Source: Pseudoxanthomonas winnipegensis
GTDB lineage: Bacteria; Pseudomonadota; Gammaproteobacteria; Xanthomonadales; Xanthomonadaceae
DNA length: 64,000 nt
Reading direction: 5' to 3'
Assembly: GCF_004283755.1 (NCBI RefSeq)
Contig: NZ_SHMH01000011.1
Span: forward strand, 30,243-94,242
The notes beneath the pieces were generated by a model that saw only the letters and a program-made list of their open reading frames with translations, ran no database searches and was not told where the DNA came from. The translations under genes and the position numbers were made by a program. Below, piece after piece: positions 45,657 to 54,540 of this stretch. Each line of letters opens with the position of its first letter. Positions within the stretch are counted from its first letter, which is position 1.

Positions 45657-46499
45657 CTAGCCGCGCCTGTCCGCGCTGGCGCTGATTTCCACGCGCCGGT
45701 CCGGCGCCAGGCAGGCGATCAGCGCGGCGCGCGCCTTGACCTTGGCGCAGTCGGCGAGCGGCTGCGTGCTGCCGCGTCCTTCGGCGCGGATGGCCGCGGG
45801 CGCCACGCCGCCTTCGATCAGCACCTGCCGCACCGCCTCGGCCCTGCGCTGGGAGAGCTTCAGGTTGTGGGCGGCATCGCCGAGACGATCGGCATAGCCG
45901 ACAACCAGGATGTCCTGCACCTGGCTGGCCTCGCGCACCTGCTGCAACAGGCGCTCGATCCGCGCCCTCCCCCCTGCAGTGACCGTGGCCCTGTCGAAGC
46001 CGAACAGCGCGTCGGCGGACAGCCGCAGCGGCTGCGCCGGCAGGGCAGCCGCCGCTTCCGGCCTGGGCCTGGGCGCGGCCGGCGGATCGAGCACGGCGCT
46101 GCAGCTCTGCGGCTTCCAGTGCGCCTGCTGCGCGATGCCTTCGCGGTCGAAGATCACCATGAACTGGCACTGGAACGGTTCCTGGCCGCGGGCCGAACGG
46201 AAGTTGAACAGGTAGTTCCACTCACGCACGCCCCACATGCCCTCGCTGAAGTGCGGCGGACCGAGCAGCGCGTAGAGCTGCTCCTTGCTCAGGCCCAGCG
46301 CGTAGTGGCGCAGGTTGTCGACGTTCACGAAGGTGCCGCCGCGCGGGCGGGCGCGGGCGGGATCGGGGAAGGCGGGTTCCTCGGCGCTCGCCGGCCCCGC
46401 GTCGCGGGGCGGCGAAGTGCCGGCGCAGCCGGAAAGCGCCAACGCGAGGAATGCCAGCCACCCGACCCATGGCCTGACGCGGCCCGTTGTCCTGTCCAT
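45657..46499 (-). CDS. SmpA/OmlA + OmpA-domain lipoprotein (TpgA-like), module 1
   Basis: A 280-residue lipoprotein. The signal peptide ends in a lipobox LALSGC with Cys25. The middle resembles a SmpA/OmlA (BamE-like) domain: LSKEQLYALLGPPHFSEGMWG, REWNYLFNF, CQFMVIFDREG. The C-terminus is an OmpA-like peptidoglycan-binding domain: LFGFDRATVTAGGRARI, VVGYADRLG, LSQRRAEAVRQVLI. This is the architecture of Acinetobacter TpgA, which anchors the trimeric autotransporter AtaA to peptidoglycan. It starts 32 bp after the autotransporter stop with a G-rich ribosome-binding site, so the two form an operon. Confidence 0.85.
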   Translation of the reverse strand: MDRTTGRVRPWVGWLAFLALALSGCAGTSPPRDAGPASAEEPAFPDPARARPRGGTFVNVDNLRHYALGLSKEQLYALLGPPHFSEGMWGVREWNYLFNFRSARGQEPFQCQFMVIFDREGIAQQAHWKPQSCSAVLDPPAAPRPRPEAAAALPAQPLRLSADALFGFDRATVTAGGRARIERLLQQVREASQVQDILVVGYADRLGDAAHNLKLSQRRAEAVRQVLIEGGVAPAAIRAEGRGSTQPLADCAKVKARAALIACLAPDRRVEISASADRRG

Positions 46500-46531
46500 G
46501 GTCCCCTGCCCCCGCGACCGGTCCACGCCGC

Positions 46532-49500
46532 TCACCACTGGATGCCTGCGCCGACCGTCACGCCCGCATCGCCGCGCGTGTTGGTCGTCCCGCTGAGTCG
46601 ATAGATCCAGCGCCCGCCCTCGGAGATCGCCGAGACGCCCAGGGCCACGCCGGCCTCGCCGTCGTAACCGCTGACCGCCATCGAGGCCATGCTGCGGCCC
46701 GCCTCGTAGGGCTGCGGCAGGCCGGCGACCGCCATCGCCGAGGCCACGCCGGCCATGGCGCGGTTGTCCACGCGTTGCAGATCGCGCCGGGTCTCCTGGT
46801 AGCGCTGGTCGACATAGTTGCGCGACCAGTCCTGCACCCCGGTCAGGCCGCGGTTGAACTGCGCCAGATTGACCGCATCGCCGTCGGCGGTGCCGGCGGC
46901 CACGTTGGTGATCTGCCGCTGCGCACCGCTGCTGCCGACCGAGACCGTGCCGACGCGGTCGGCGACCGAGCCCGCGCCCAGGGCCACCGACCGGTCGGCG
47001 GTGGCCTGCGCGCCGCTGCCGATCGCGGTGCTGCCGCTGCCCGAGGCCACCGCACCGGCGCCGCCGGCGGTGGCGTTGTCGCCGCTGGCGGAGGGCTGGC
47101 CCAGCCCGGCGGTATCGTTGGCGCGGAACATGCCACCCGACTCCACCTGGATGTTCTGCAGCTGCTGATCGGTATAGGCGTTGGCCCGGTCGATGGCGTA
47201 GTTCACCCCGCCCTGTAGCTGGCCGACATTGACCGCGTCGTAGCGGTCCGAGCCGTCGGCCACATGGGTGACCTTGCGCTCGCCGCCGGAGCTGCCCACC
47301 GACACCTCGCCGGCCGAGCTGCTGCTGCCGGCCTGGACATAGGCGCCGTCGTAGCCGCTCTGCGCGCCGACCGAGGTGGTCGAACCGGCGCCCAGCGCCA
47401 CGCTGTTGTCCTGGTTGGCACTGGCCCCGGCGCCGACCGCCACGCTGCCGGTGCCCGAGGCCGCGGCCTCCGGACCGACCGCGACGCCATCGGTGCCGGT
47501 GGCCGTGGCGGCGGCGCGGGTGGACTGCACGGCCAGGTACTTCGAGCTGTAGGTGGCCGACTGCAGCTGGCCGATCCGGTTGTTGAGGTTGATCAGCGAG
47601 TTGCTGACCGCGCCGAAGGCATCGGTGACGTTGGTGAAGCTGCTGCCGGCCGTGCCGCCCGTCCCGTCGACCTGGGTGATGTTGAAGGTCGGCCCGGTCC
47701 AGGTGCCGGTGCTGCTGTCGTACTGGGTGCTTCCGCCGAAGAACTGCGAGATGGCGCCGTGGGTGGCGAACAGCTGGGCGCCGTTGACCGCATCGCTGCT
47801 GGCCGCGTTCACCGCGCCTGCGGCCAGGTTGGAGAGGCCGACCGGGGCGCCTGATCCGCTCGCGCCCAGGGTGACGTGATCCTGCACCGCGCCATTGGCA
47901 TCCACGTCGTACTGCACCGCCCGCGCGTTGAGGTTGTCCATCTCCCCGCTCACCGAGCGCAGCTGGGCCATGTTGACCGCATCTTCGTCCTGCTGGCCCG
48001 CCGCCACGCCGCTGAGCGTGCGCGCCTGGCGGGAGGCATTGCGGAAACTCACGCCCGTGCCGCCGGTCTGCCCGGCCACGGTCACCGTCAGCGAGTTCGG
48101 ATCCTGCCGCACCAGGCCTGCGGCGCCTTCGAGCAGATTGTTGATGTTGGTGGTGTTGCTCGTCGTGCGCCCGTCCAGGTTTTCCAACGCGGTGCCGACG
48201 TTGGTGTAGTTGGCCCGCGTGCCGGTATTGGTGCCGTCGTCCAACGAGTACACCGGTCCTGTGACCGCGCTGGTGGTCGCATCGATCCCTGCCCCGCCGC
48301 CCAGCGCGGCGACTGCCGGCGCCAGCTGGCCCACGTTCACCGCATCGTTCTGCGCCACGCCGGCGGCCAGGTTGGAGATACCGGCCGGCGCACTGGAGCC
48401 GACCGCGCCCAGCGTGACGTGATTCAGCACCGCGCCGCCGGCATCCACGTCGTACTGCACCATCCGCGCGCCGAGGTTGTCCACGTCTCCGCTCACCGAG
48501 CGCAGCTGGGCCAGGTTGACCGCCTCGTCGTCCTGCTGGGCCGCCGCGACACCGCCGAGCGTGCGCGCCTGGCCGGAGGCGTTACGGAAGTTCACGCCCG
48601 TGCCGCCGGTCTGCCCGGCCACGGTCACCGTGAGCGAGGTCGGGTCCTGACGCACCAGGCCGGCCGTGCCTTCGAGCAGGTTGGTGATGTTGGTGGTGTT
48701 GCTCGTCGTGCGGCCGTCCAGGTTCTCCAGCGCGGTGCCGACATTGGTGTAGTTGGCGCGCGTCCTGGTCCCGGTGCCATCGTCCAGCGAATACACCGGT
48801 CCGGTGACCGCACCAGTGGTCGAATCGATCGCCGCACCGCCGCCCAGCGCGGCCACGGCCGGCGCCAGCTGGCCAACGTTCACCGCATCGTTCTGCGCCA
48901 CGCCGGCGGCCACGTTGGAGATGCCGACCGCCGCGCCCGAGCCGGTCGCGCCCAGGGTGACGTGGTCGAGCACGACGCCGCCGGCATCCACGTCGTACAT
49001 CACCGCGGTATCGCCGACCGCCTGGATCTGGGACACCGCACCGCGCAGCTGCGCGACGTTGACCGCGTCGGTGTCCTCATTGCCGGCCGCGACGTGGGTG
49101 AGCTGGCGTTCGCTGCCGGCAGCGCCGATCGCTACTTCGCCGGCCGAGGTCTGCGCCGTCGTCATCCCGTAAGCGGTGTAGCCGCTGGCCGCGCCACGGC
49201 TGGCATTGGAGCGGTAGCCCAGGGCCACGCTGTTGGCCTGGTCGGAGGTGGCATTGGCACCCAGGATGGTCTGCCCGTTGGCCGAGCCCGAGGCGCTGTC
49301 GCCGACCACCACCGAGTGGCCGAGCCTGGCGTCGTAGTTGGCGTCGACGAAGCCCTGGGCGTACAGCGTCCTCGCATCCACGCTCGGCAGGGTGTGGCTG
49401 GCGTTGGAGCCGATCACCACTTCCTTGGACCCGTTCGCGGTCGCGCCCTGGCCGACCAGGGTCTGGTAGTCCTGGGCGGCGTTGACCGCCCAGCATTCGG

Positions 49501-50584
49501 CGGTGATCACGCCGAGCACGTTGACGCAATTGGTGGCGTAGGCCGGCGAGCCGTCAGGCAGCAACAGACCCAACAGGCCACCTGGATTGCCGCTGTTGAC
49601 GTTGGTCAGATAGCTGTTGGAGACCACACCGCCGATCAGGGTCAGGTGCGAGTTGCCGCCCGTCGTCGCACCGCCCAAGGAGCCCAGCAGCGCGCCCACG
49701 GGACTGAGCGAGACCACGGGCAGACCCAGGACGTTGACGCTGGTATAGGCCTTCTGGACGTTGTCGGCGTTGAGCGCCGTGCTGCCGTTGATGACCCAGC
49801 CATCGCCGCCGAGCGCGCTGGACAGGGTCGGATCGAGCAGTTGCACGACCCCGCCGACCAGACCGCCATTGCCTACTACGGTGCCGGTCGGCGCGCCGGT
49901 CAGGTTGGGCGCGCTGGTGGCCTGGGCGGAAACGAGCGCCGAGGTGGACGCGCGCAGGCTCGCGCCGCTGGTCGGCGAAGCGGACGATGCAGGCGATGCG
50001 GCCGTCAGCGTGGTCGCGGCCGAACCGCGCGCAGCGACGCTCGATGTCCCGACCAGATTGGATGCGCCGGCGGCCTGGGTCGACACCAGCGCCGAGGGGG
50101 ATGCCTGCAGGCGCGCGCTGCCGGTCGGCTTGATGGACTCATCGGACGCGGCGACCTTGGCGCCGGCTGTGGTCGAATCGGACGGGGACGCCGCGTCCGG
50201 CTTGGGTGCGCGTTCGACCACGATGCGGCGCTTGCCTGCGATCGAGTCGGGGCGTTGGCCTGGGTCATCCGGCGCCGTCATCGGAACGGAGGACACCGTC
50301 GACGGGGCCGGCGCGGGCTCCGAGGTCTCGGCGTCTTCGACCAGGGTGTACTTGTCCGCCAGGGCGCGCAGCTCGTCCAGTCTGGGATCGACCTGCTGGG
50401 CCTGGACACCGGCACAGGGCAAGAGCAGCAGCGCCGCCACGCAGGCGCCGGCCAGGCGACTTGTCGCGACGCCACCGCGCGTGTTGGCGCTCCGAGACGT
50501 GCTCCGTCTCGACCGAGCCAGTTCCGAGACCACCACCGGTGCGCCGAGCGCGGAATTCCATACCAAACGATAGACGCGATTCAT
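46532..50584 (-). CDS. YadA-like trimeric autotransporter adhesin, module 1
   Basis: A 1350-residue type Vc adhesin. The N-terminus MNRVYRLVWNSALGA is an extended signal peptide region (ESPR); the hydrophobic core ends in GVQAQ near residue 62. A disordered Ala/Ser/Pro-rich segment, a domain with GGVVQLLDPTLSS, head repeats (VALGYRSNASRG) and several neck motifs (ERQLTHVAAG...DAVNVAQL) follow. Near the middle lie two 181-residue tandem copies. The end is a stalk and a YadA anchor barrel finishing GVTVGAGIQW. It should form a lollipop-shaped trimer on the outer membrane. The next gene encodes its TpgA-like partner. Confidence 0.93.
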   Translation of the reverse strand: MNRVYRLVWNSALGAPVVVSELARSRRSTSRSANTRGGVATSRLAGACVAALLLLPCAGVQAQQVDPRLDELRALADKYTLVEDAETSEPAPAPSTVSSVPMTAPDDPGQRPDSIAGKRRIVVERAPKPDAASPSDSTTAGAKVAASDESIKPTGSARLQASPSALVSTQAAGASNLVGTSSVAARGSAATTLTAASPASSASPTSGASLRASTSALVSAQATSAPNLTGAPTGTVVGNGGLVGGVVQLLDPTLSSALGGDGWVINGSTALNADNVQKAYTSVNVLGLPVVSLSPVGALLGSLGGATTGGNSHLTLIGGVVSNSYLTNVNSGNPGGLLGLLLPDGSPAYATNCVNVLGVITAECWAVNAAQDYQTLVGQGATANGSKEVVIGSNASHTLPSVDARTLYAQGFVDANYDARLGHSVVVGDSASGSANGQTILGANATSDQANSVALGYRSNASRGAASGYTAYGMTTAQTSAGEVAIGAAGSERQLTHVAAGNEDTDAVNVAQLRGAVSQIQAVGDTAVMYDVDAGGVVLDHVTLGATGSGAAVGISNVAAGVAQNDAVNVGQLAPAVAALGGGAAIDSTTGAVTGPVYSLDDGTGTRTRANYTNVGTALENLDGRTTSNTTNITNLLEGTAGLVRQDPTSLTVTVAGQTGGTGVNFRNASGQARTLGGVAAAQQDDEAVNLAQLRSVSGDVDNLGARMVQYDVDAGGAVLNHVTLGAVGSSAPAGISNLAAGVAQNDAVNVGQLAPAVAALGGGAGIDATTSAVTGPVYSLDDGTNTGTRANYTNVGTALENLDGRTTSNTTNINNLLEGAAGLVRQDPNSLTVTVAGQTGGTGVSFRNASRQARTLSGVAAGQQDEDAVNMAQLRSVSGEMDNLNARAVQYDVDANGAVQDHVTLGASGSGAPVGLSNLAAGAVNAASSDAVNGAQLFATHGAISQFFGGSTQYDSSTGTWTGPTFNITQVDGTGGTAGSSFTNVTDAFGAVSNSLINLNNRIGQLQSATYSSKYLAVQSTRAAATATGTDGVAVGPEAAASGTGSVAVGAGASANQDNSVALGAGSTTSVGAQSGYDGAYVQAGSSSSAGEVSVGSSGGERKVTHVADGSDRYDAVNVGQLQGGVNYAIDRANAYTDQQLQNIQVESGGMFRANDTAGLGQPSASGDNATAGGAGAVASGSGSTAIGSGAQATADRSVALGAGSVADRVGTVSVGSSGAQRQITNVAAGTADGDAVNLAQFNRGLTGVQDWSRNYVDQRYQETRRDLQRVDNRAMAGVASAMAVAGLPQPYEAGRSMASMAVSGYDGEAGVALGVSAISEGGRWIYRLSGTTNTRGDAGVTVGAGIQW
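47871..48956. repeat. Two tandem 543-bp repeats inside the module 1 adhesin gene
   Basis: The motif gtgacgtg followed by catccacgtcgtac recurs at 47871, 48414 and 48957, exactly 543 bp apart. It bounds two tandem copies of a 181-codon unit plus the start of a third. The unit encodes stalk and neck segments (YTNVGTALENLDGRTTSNTT in both). Confidence 0.85.
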
Positions 50585-50611
50585 TCGCCACCCCCTGTCC
50601 TGTCGGTCCGC

Positions 50612-50629
50612 TGTAACTTTTTTGTTACA
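50612..50629. promoter_or_regulatory. Inverted repeat TGTAAC-N6-GTTACA upstream of adhesin 1
   Basis: A perfect 6-bp inverted repeat around tttttt, 28-45 bp before the adhesin start codon. Its form resembles a TyrR-type box (TGTAAA-N6-TTTACA) or another dimeric-regulator operator. It could also act as a 5' hairpin in the transcript. Confidence 0.45.
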
Positions 50630-50707
50630 TCGCGGTTGCGGGGATTAGAGACCGACCCAGCCGCAGGCTGGTGCGCCATTCCGGAACGACTATGGGAAAT
50701 ACCGGGC

Positions 50708-50721
50708 ATCGAATATTCGAT
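50708..50721. promoter_or_regulatory. 14-bp perfect palindrome upstream of adhesin 1
   Basis: atcgaatattcgat is a perfect palindrome in the AT-richer 404-bp gap between the AraC gene and the adhesin gene. That gap holds no supported gene. The palindrome is a candidate operator. Confidence 0.4.
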
Positions 50722-50988
50722 TTCGGCAAAAACCAGACGATTAACAGGAGATCTACGCGACTGAATACGTGCCGCTCAACTCCCGGCCGAGATTCATCGC
50801 AGCGCTGCGTGACGCAATGCAATCCGCAGCCGCGCGCTCACCCTTCTCAAAGGGCGTCAACTCACCCAAACGTCCGTTGGACGAGACCCGATCGCGTCAA
50901 GCCTCGCGACCTAACCCGGCCGCGAAGCTCCTCGATTTGCCGGCTTTTTCAGTGGAAAAATGGGGAAAATGACTAGACGCCCCTTTCC

Positions 50989-51999
50989 TCACATGCGCCA
51001 GATCCCGACCGGAGGACTACGCAGCAGCGTATCGCTGGGCAACTCGCCGAAGATCCGCCGATATTTCCCGGCGAATTTGGAAAGGTCCCAGAGACCGCAG
51101 TTCAAGGCGATCGACTTGACCGAGTGACGGCTGGCGTCGCTGGCCGACAGGCTGCGATTTGCGGTGCACAGCCGCAGCATGGACAGATAACGGTTTGGGG
51201 ATATTCCCAGCAGTTCGTCGAAGGCGTAGCGCAGCGTTCTCTCGCTGACGCCAACTGTGTTACAGATTTCTTGCATATAAACATTTCTGTGCATGTGCAG
51301 GCGCATGAAATCCTCCGCACGACGCAGGATCCGGTAATGCATGAGCCGGCCGCGCGAGCACCGCGGGCGGTCGTCCGGCGTCGCGGAGAACTTGGCCATC
51401 AAGTGGGCGCGCACGTAGGCGCTGGCGCCTTCCAGGCGATCGCTGGTCTCCTGCGGACCCGATTCGCGCGACCATTGGGCCAGCCGTGTGGCCAGCTGCT
51501 CCAGCCTGCGCGCGGTCGCGTCGCCCGAGGGCCGGAACAGCCGCACATACTGTCCGATCGTCGGCAACGAAGCCCCCAGCCCGAGTTCGGAGAGGCGCTG
51601 TTTCAAGGCGCTCAGCGGGATCAGGACCAGCGTCAGCCTGGAGCCGGCGCTGAGGACGAACTCGCTGCTCGCCCCTGGAAGCACGGTGACGACCATCCCG
51701 GTGTCCATGCTGACGCCATGACACCAACTGGCGCTCGGATCGGTGTGGTGGACATAGCCGAACAGGCACCAGTCCGGCGGCAGCGTGAAGCGCCCCCTGA
51801 AAGTGAATGCGTTCGTGATCGAATAGATCAGCGCGTCCTCATCGAGGGAGGTCGCCACGCCCGGGCACGCGCCTTGCCGGTCCAGCAGCACCACGTCCAG
51901 ATCGCAGACCTTGAGCAGGCCGGCCAACGCGGCCAGGTCCAACGGCGGTGCTCCCGCCTGATCTGGCTTGGAATGCCGTTTCGATCGCGCTTCGTCCAT
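50989..51999 (-). CDS. AraC-family transcriptional regulator, upstream of adhesin 1
   Basis: A 336-residue regulator. The N-terminal ~220 residues form a ligand-sensing or dimerisation domain of an unrecognised type. The C-terminal 100 residues carry the two AraC helix-turn-helix units: MRLHMHRNVYMQEICNTVGV-type first unit with SERTLRYAFDELLGISPNRYL, then SVKSIALNCGLWDLSKFAGKYRRIFGE. The ATG for MDEARSKRH has a GGGGGACAGGG-type ribosome-binding site. It lies on the same strand upstream of adhesin module 1, so it is a candidate regulator of it. Confidence 0.85.
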   Translation of the reverse strand: MDEARSKRHSKPDQAGAPPLDLAALAGLLKVCDLDVVLLDRQGACPGVATSLDEDALIYSITNAFTFRGRFTLPPDWCLFGYVHHTDPSASWCHGVSMDTGMVVTVLPGASSEFVLSAGSRLTLVLIPLSALKQRLSELGLGASLPTIGQYVRLFRPSGDATARRLEQLATRLAQWSRESGPQETSDRLEGASAYVRAHLMAKFSATPDDRPRCSRGRLMHYRILRRAEDFMRLHMHRNVYMQEICNTVGVSERTLRYAFDELLGISPNRYLSMLRLCTANRSLSASDASRHSVKSIALNCGLWDLSKFAGKYRRIFGELPSDTLLRSPPVGIWRM

Positions 52000-52446
52000 C
52001 CCTGTCCCCCTTTGAACCGGCCCTCGAAACATCCCGAGGCCGCGCGCATTCTATGCAAGCCAAGCAAGCGCGATGTCCCACTATGCATTCGTCTTGGCGC
52101 GTGTTCCCACGCGCGGTCACCACGTGCCGCTCTATTGACCTGCAAACGCTTGGATGCTTTGGTTCCCGCGCCGCCCGGTCTAGCATCCGCACGGCCCAAG
52201 CCTTCACACTCTTTCCACAACCTTAGGCACGCTGGCCGTGTTGTTGGCGTGTAGAAAGTCAGGGCCTGACCCACCTGCAATGATTCGCGGTGATGTCCTG
52301 GGACCCAGGTCACGCTGGTCTTCACTGCGTTTGATCGGTGCTTCGCCCTGGTTGTTGGATCAATTGCGCAAGCGCAGAACGCTGCACTGTCGGAAACAGC
52401 GGCAAGCCCGCGCAACAGCTGTTGACGACGCTGCACAAGCTCAAGG
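52000..52446. other. Intergenic region between the two AraC genes
   Basis: No gene is supported in these 447 bp. Open frames exist but lack ribosome-binding sites or recognisable domains. A 13-bp near-perfect palindrome, gtcagggcctgac, lies at 52258-52270. The region presumably holds the promoter of the AraC gene ending at 50989. Confidence 0.4.
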
Positions 52447-53337
52447 CTAATCAGGCGCGTTCTTCGTCGGATGCTTGCCCGCCGACAGGGCTTGGCGCAA
52501 CTGCTGGGGTGACTGGCCGAACTCATGCCGCATTGCCGCGATGAAACCCGCATAGCTGACGAAGCCAGCCGCCTGCGCCACCGCGGCCAGACTCAGACGT
52601 TCGTCGCGCAGACGCCAGCACGCACTGCGCGCGCGTTCGCGCAGCACGTACCGCCAGAGCGTGCAGCCCATGCGCGCCCGGAACGCGCGCGCCAGGTGGA
52701 ATGGGCTGCTGGCCGCCGCGCGCGCGATCGAGGCGAGATCCAGCGGCTCACTCAGATGGGCATGGATGTAAGCCAACGCGCGCCCCACGCGCCAGTCCGC
52801 TGCACGAGGCCCGGGCGGCACGCGCGCCATGGGCATCAGCTGCGGGATCAGCGCCACGAACACCGCATCGCCGACCAGCGCGCCATGCGGCTGGCCGGTG
52901 GCGGCATCGGTGCGCAGCACGCGCAGCAGCCCGGCGATGGCCGGCGCGCGCCGTTGCAAGGTGGAACGCAGACCGTGCGACCGGTCGGTGACTTCATGCC
53001 CCACTATCTCGCCCAGCGCGGCGTCGGTGAAGTACAGGCAGGCCGAGTCCACGGGCCGGTCCCACCAGAAGCGTCCACCGTCGCCGGCGGCGATGATCCC
53101 GATCTCGTCCTGCCCCATGCGCGCGACGTGGCGGTGGCCGTCCACGCACATGCCCGTGCGCAGCGCGCCACGGTCCAGGGGGAGCGTGAGATGGTGGAAC
53201 GGCAGCGCCGGCGCATCCAGCTGCACGGGGCCGAAGCAGGACTGTTCCATCGCGCACCACGACCACGACGCCCGCGCCGACACCGTGTGGCTCAGCCAGG
53301 GTGGCACCTTGCGCAGTTCGGGGTTGGCGGCATGCAT
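52447..53337 (-). CDS. AraC-family transcriptional regulator, beside the broken hydrolase
   Basis: A 296-residue AraC regulator. The N-terminal sensor begins MHAANPELRKVPPWLSH and contains the cupin-like stretch FHHLTLPLDRGALR and MCVDGHRHVARMGQDEIGII. The C-terminal HTH region has ALAYIHAHLSEPLDLASIAR, SPFHLARAFRARMG, LSLAAVAQAAGFVSYAGFIA and RHEFGQSPQQLRQAL. It is divergent from the alpha/beta-hydrolase pseudogene, 133 bp apart, the usual layout for a regulator and its target. Confidence 0.88.
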   Translation of the reverse strand: MHAANPELRKVPPWLSHTVSARASWSWCAMEQSCFGPVQLDAPALPFHHLTLPLDRGALRTGMCVDGHRHVARMGQDEIGIIAAGDGGRFWWDRPVDSACLYFTDAALGEIVGHEVTDRSHGLRSTLQRRAPAIAGLLRVLRTDAATGQPHGALVGDAVFVALIPQLMPMARVPPGPRAADWRVGRALAYIHAHLSEPLDLASIARAAASSPFHLARAFRARMGCTLWRYVLRERARSACWRLRDERLSLAAVAQAAGFVSYAGFIAAMRHEFGQSPQQLRQALSAGKHPTKNAPD

Positions 53338-53470
53338 GGGACGCTTCCAGGCCGGCGGGAACGCGCCCAACTTAGCAAGATTTCGAAGCTGGCGAAGCCG
53401 GCGGCGCGCTAGCCTTCTGGCGACCGCGGACCGACCGCACGCAACCCTGCCCTAGACCGGGAGCGCAACG

Positions 53471-54444
53471 ATGAAACGCCTGCTGATCTTGCTGAGCCTA
53501 GGTTTCTTCCTGGTGTTGAACGCCCGCCCCGCCGCGGCCGCTGTGCCCGACACGCTTGCCCCAGGCGAGCACAGCTTCGTCTCCAACGGCGTGCGGCTCT
53601 GGTACAAGGTGTCCGGCCACGGACCGGTGGCGCTGCTGCCCACGCCCGGGTGGGGCCCAGCGCGGAGTATCTGTTCCTCTCGCTGCAGCCGCTGGAACGC
53701 GACTTCACCATCGTCTATCTGGACACCCGCGCCACCGGCCGCTCGCAGGTCCCGGCGGCCGAGGCCGTCACGATGGAGGACTTCGTGGACGACCTGGACA
53801 ATCTGCGCCGCCATCTGCAACTGGACCAGCCCTGGTTCATCGGCCACTCCATGGGCGGCACGCAGATCCTCGAGTACAGCCTGCGCCATCCGCAGCACGT
53901 GCGCGGCTTGCTGCTGCTGGCGGCGGCGATCACCAACAACGCGGCGGACGCGACGCGCCAGGCCTAGGTGGAGCGTCAGGTCATGCAGCAGGTTGAGTCC
54001 CGGCGGGGCCGGCCCGGCTTCGAGGCGGCGCTGAAGGCATTCAAGGGCGATCCGCCGCCCACCACGGATGCCGAGTTCAAGGCGCAGATCCTGGCGACGG
54101 TGCCGATCGAGATGTACGACATGTCCAAGGCGGTCAACGGCAAGGACGCCTTCGAACAGGTGCGCTTCTCCCTGGTGGCCTTCCAACGCTTCGTCGCCGG
54201 CGTGCGCACCGACCTGGCGCCGGCGCTGTCGCGCATCCAGGTGCCGGCCCTGGTGGTGGCCGGCGCGGACGATGTCGAAGTGCCGTGGCAGCAGACGCTG
54301 AGCCTGCACCGTGGCCTGGCCCATTCCAAGCTGATCCTGATTCCCAACGCCGGGCACTTCGCCTGGCTAGAGCAGCCCGACGTCTGGTTCCAGCAGGTCC
54401 ACGACTTCCTGCCCACGGTGGGCTATCGCGCGGATGCTCCTTGA
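53471..54444 (+). pseudogene. Alpha/beta-hydrolase gene, frameshifted and interrupted
   Basis: The start encodes a signal peptide (LLILLSLGFFLVLNARPAAAA) and the beginning of the fold (FVSNGVRLWYKVSGHGPVAL LPTPGWGP). Near 53658 the frame shifts by one base; a missing C in tggggcccagc would restore it. The next frame carries DTRATGRSQV and the nucleophile elbow GHSMGG, then meets TAG at 53965-53967, where RQA-Trp-VERQ is expected. The same frame continues with the acid (GADDVEV) and His (NAGHFAWLEQP) regions to the end. All three catalytic positions are still encoded, so decay looks recent. Confidence 0.8.
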
Positions 54445-54540
54445 CGGTGGGAGACGAGGCGACGCCCGGGCGCAAGGCGGCTGGATTCGGAGCGCATCCG
54501 CCAGGCGTGGACCTTGGGCTGTGAGGTTCACACGCCGGCC

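Noticed and set aside
50612..50629. Terminator reading of the TGTAAC-N6-GTTACA element
   Set aside because: The stem is only 6 bp and AT-rich, and the T-run is in the loop rather than after the stem, so an operator or weak hairpin is more likely.
46532..50764. A 962-codon plus-strand frame opposite adhesin 1
   Set aside because: It mirrors the repetitive GC-rich adhesin sequence. The His/Arg/Gly-rich composition and lack of a ribosome-binding site mark it as a shadow.
51828..52553. A 241-codon minus-strand frame across the AraC-AraC gap
   Set aside because: It overlaps both AraC genes out of frame and has no recognisable domain. The part unique to the gap is too short to support.
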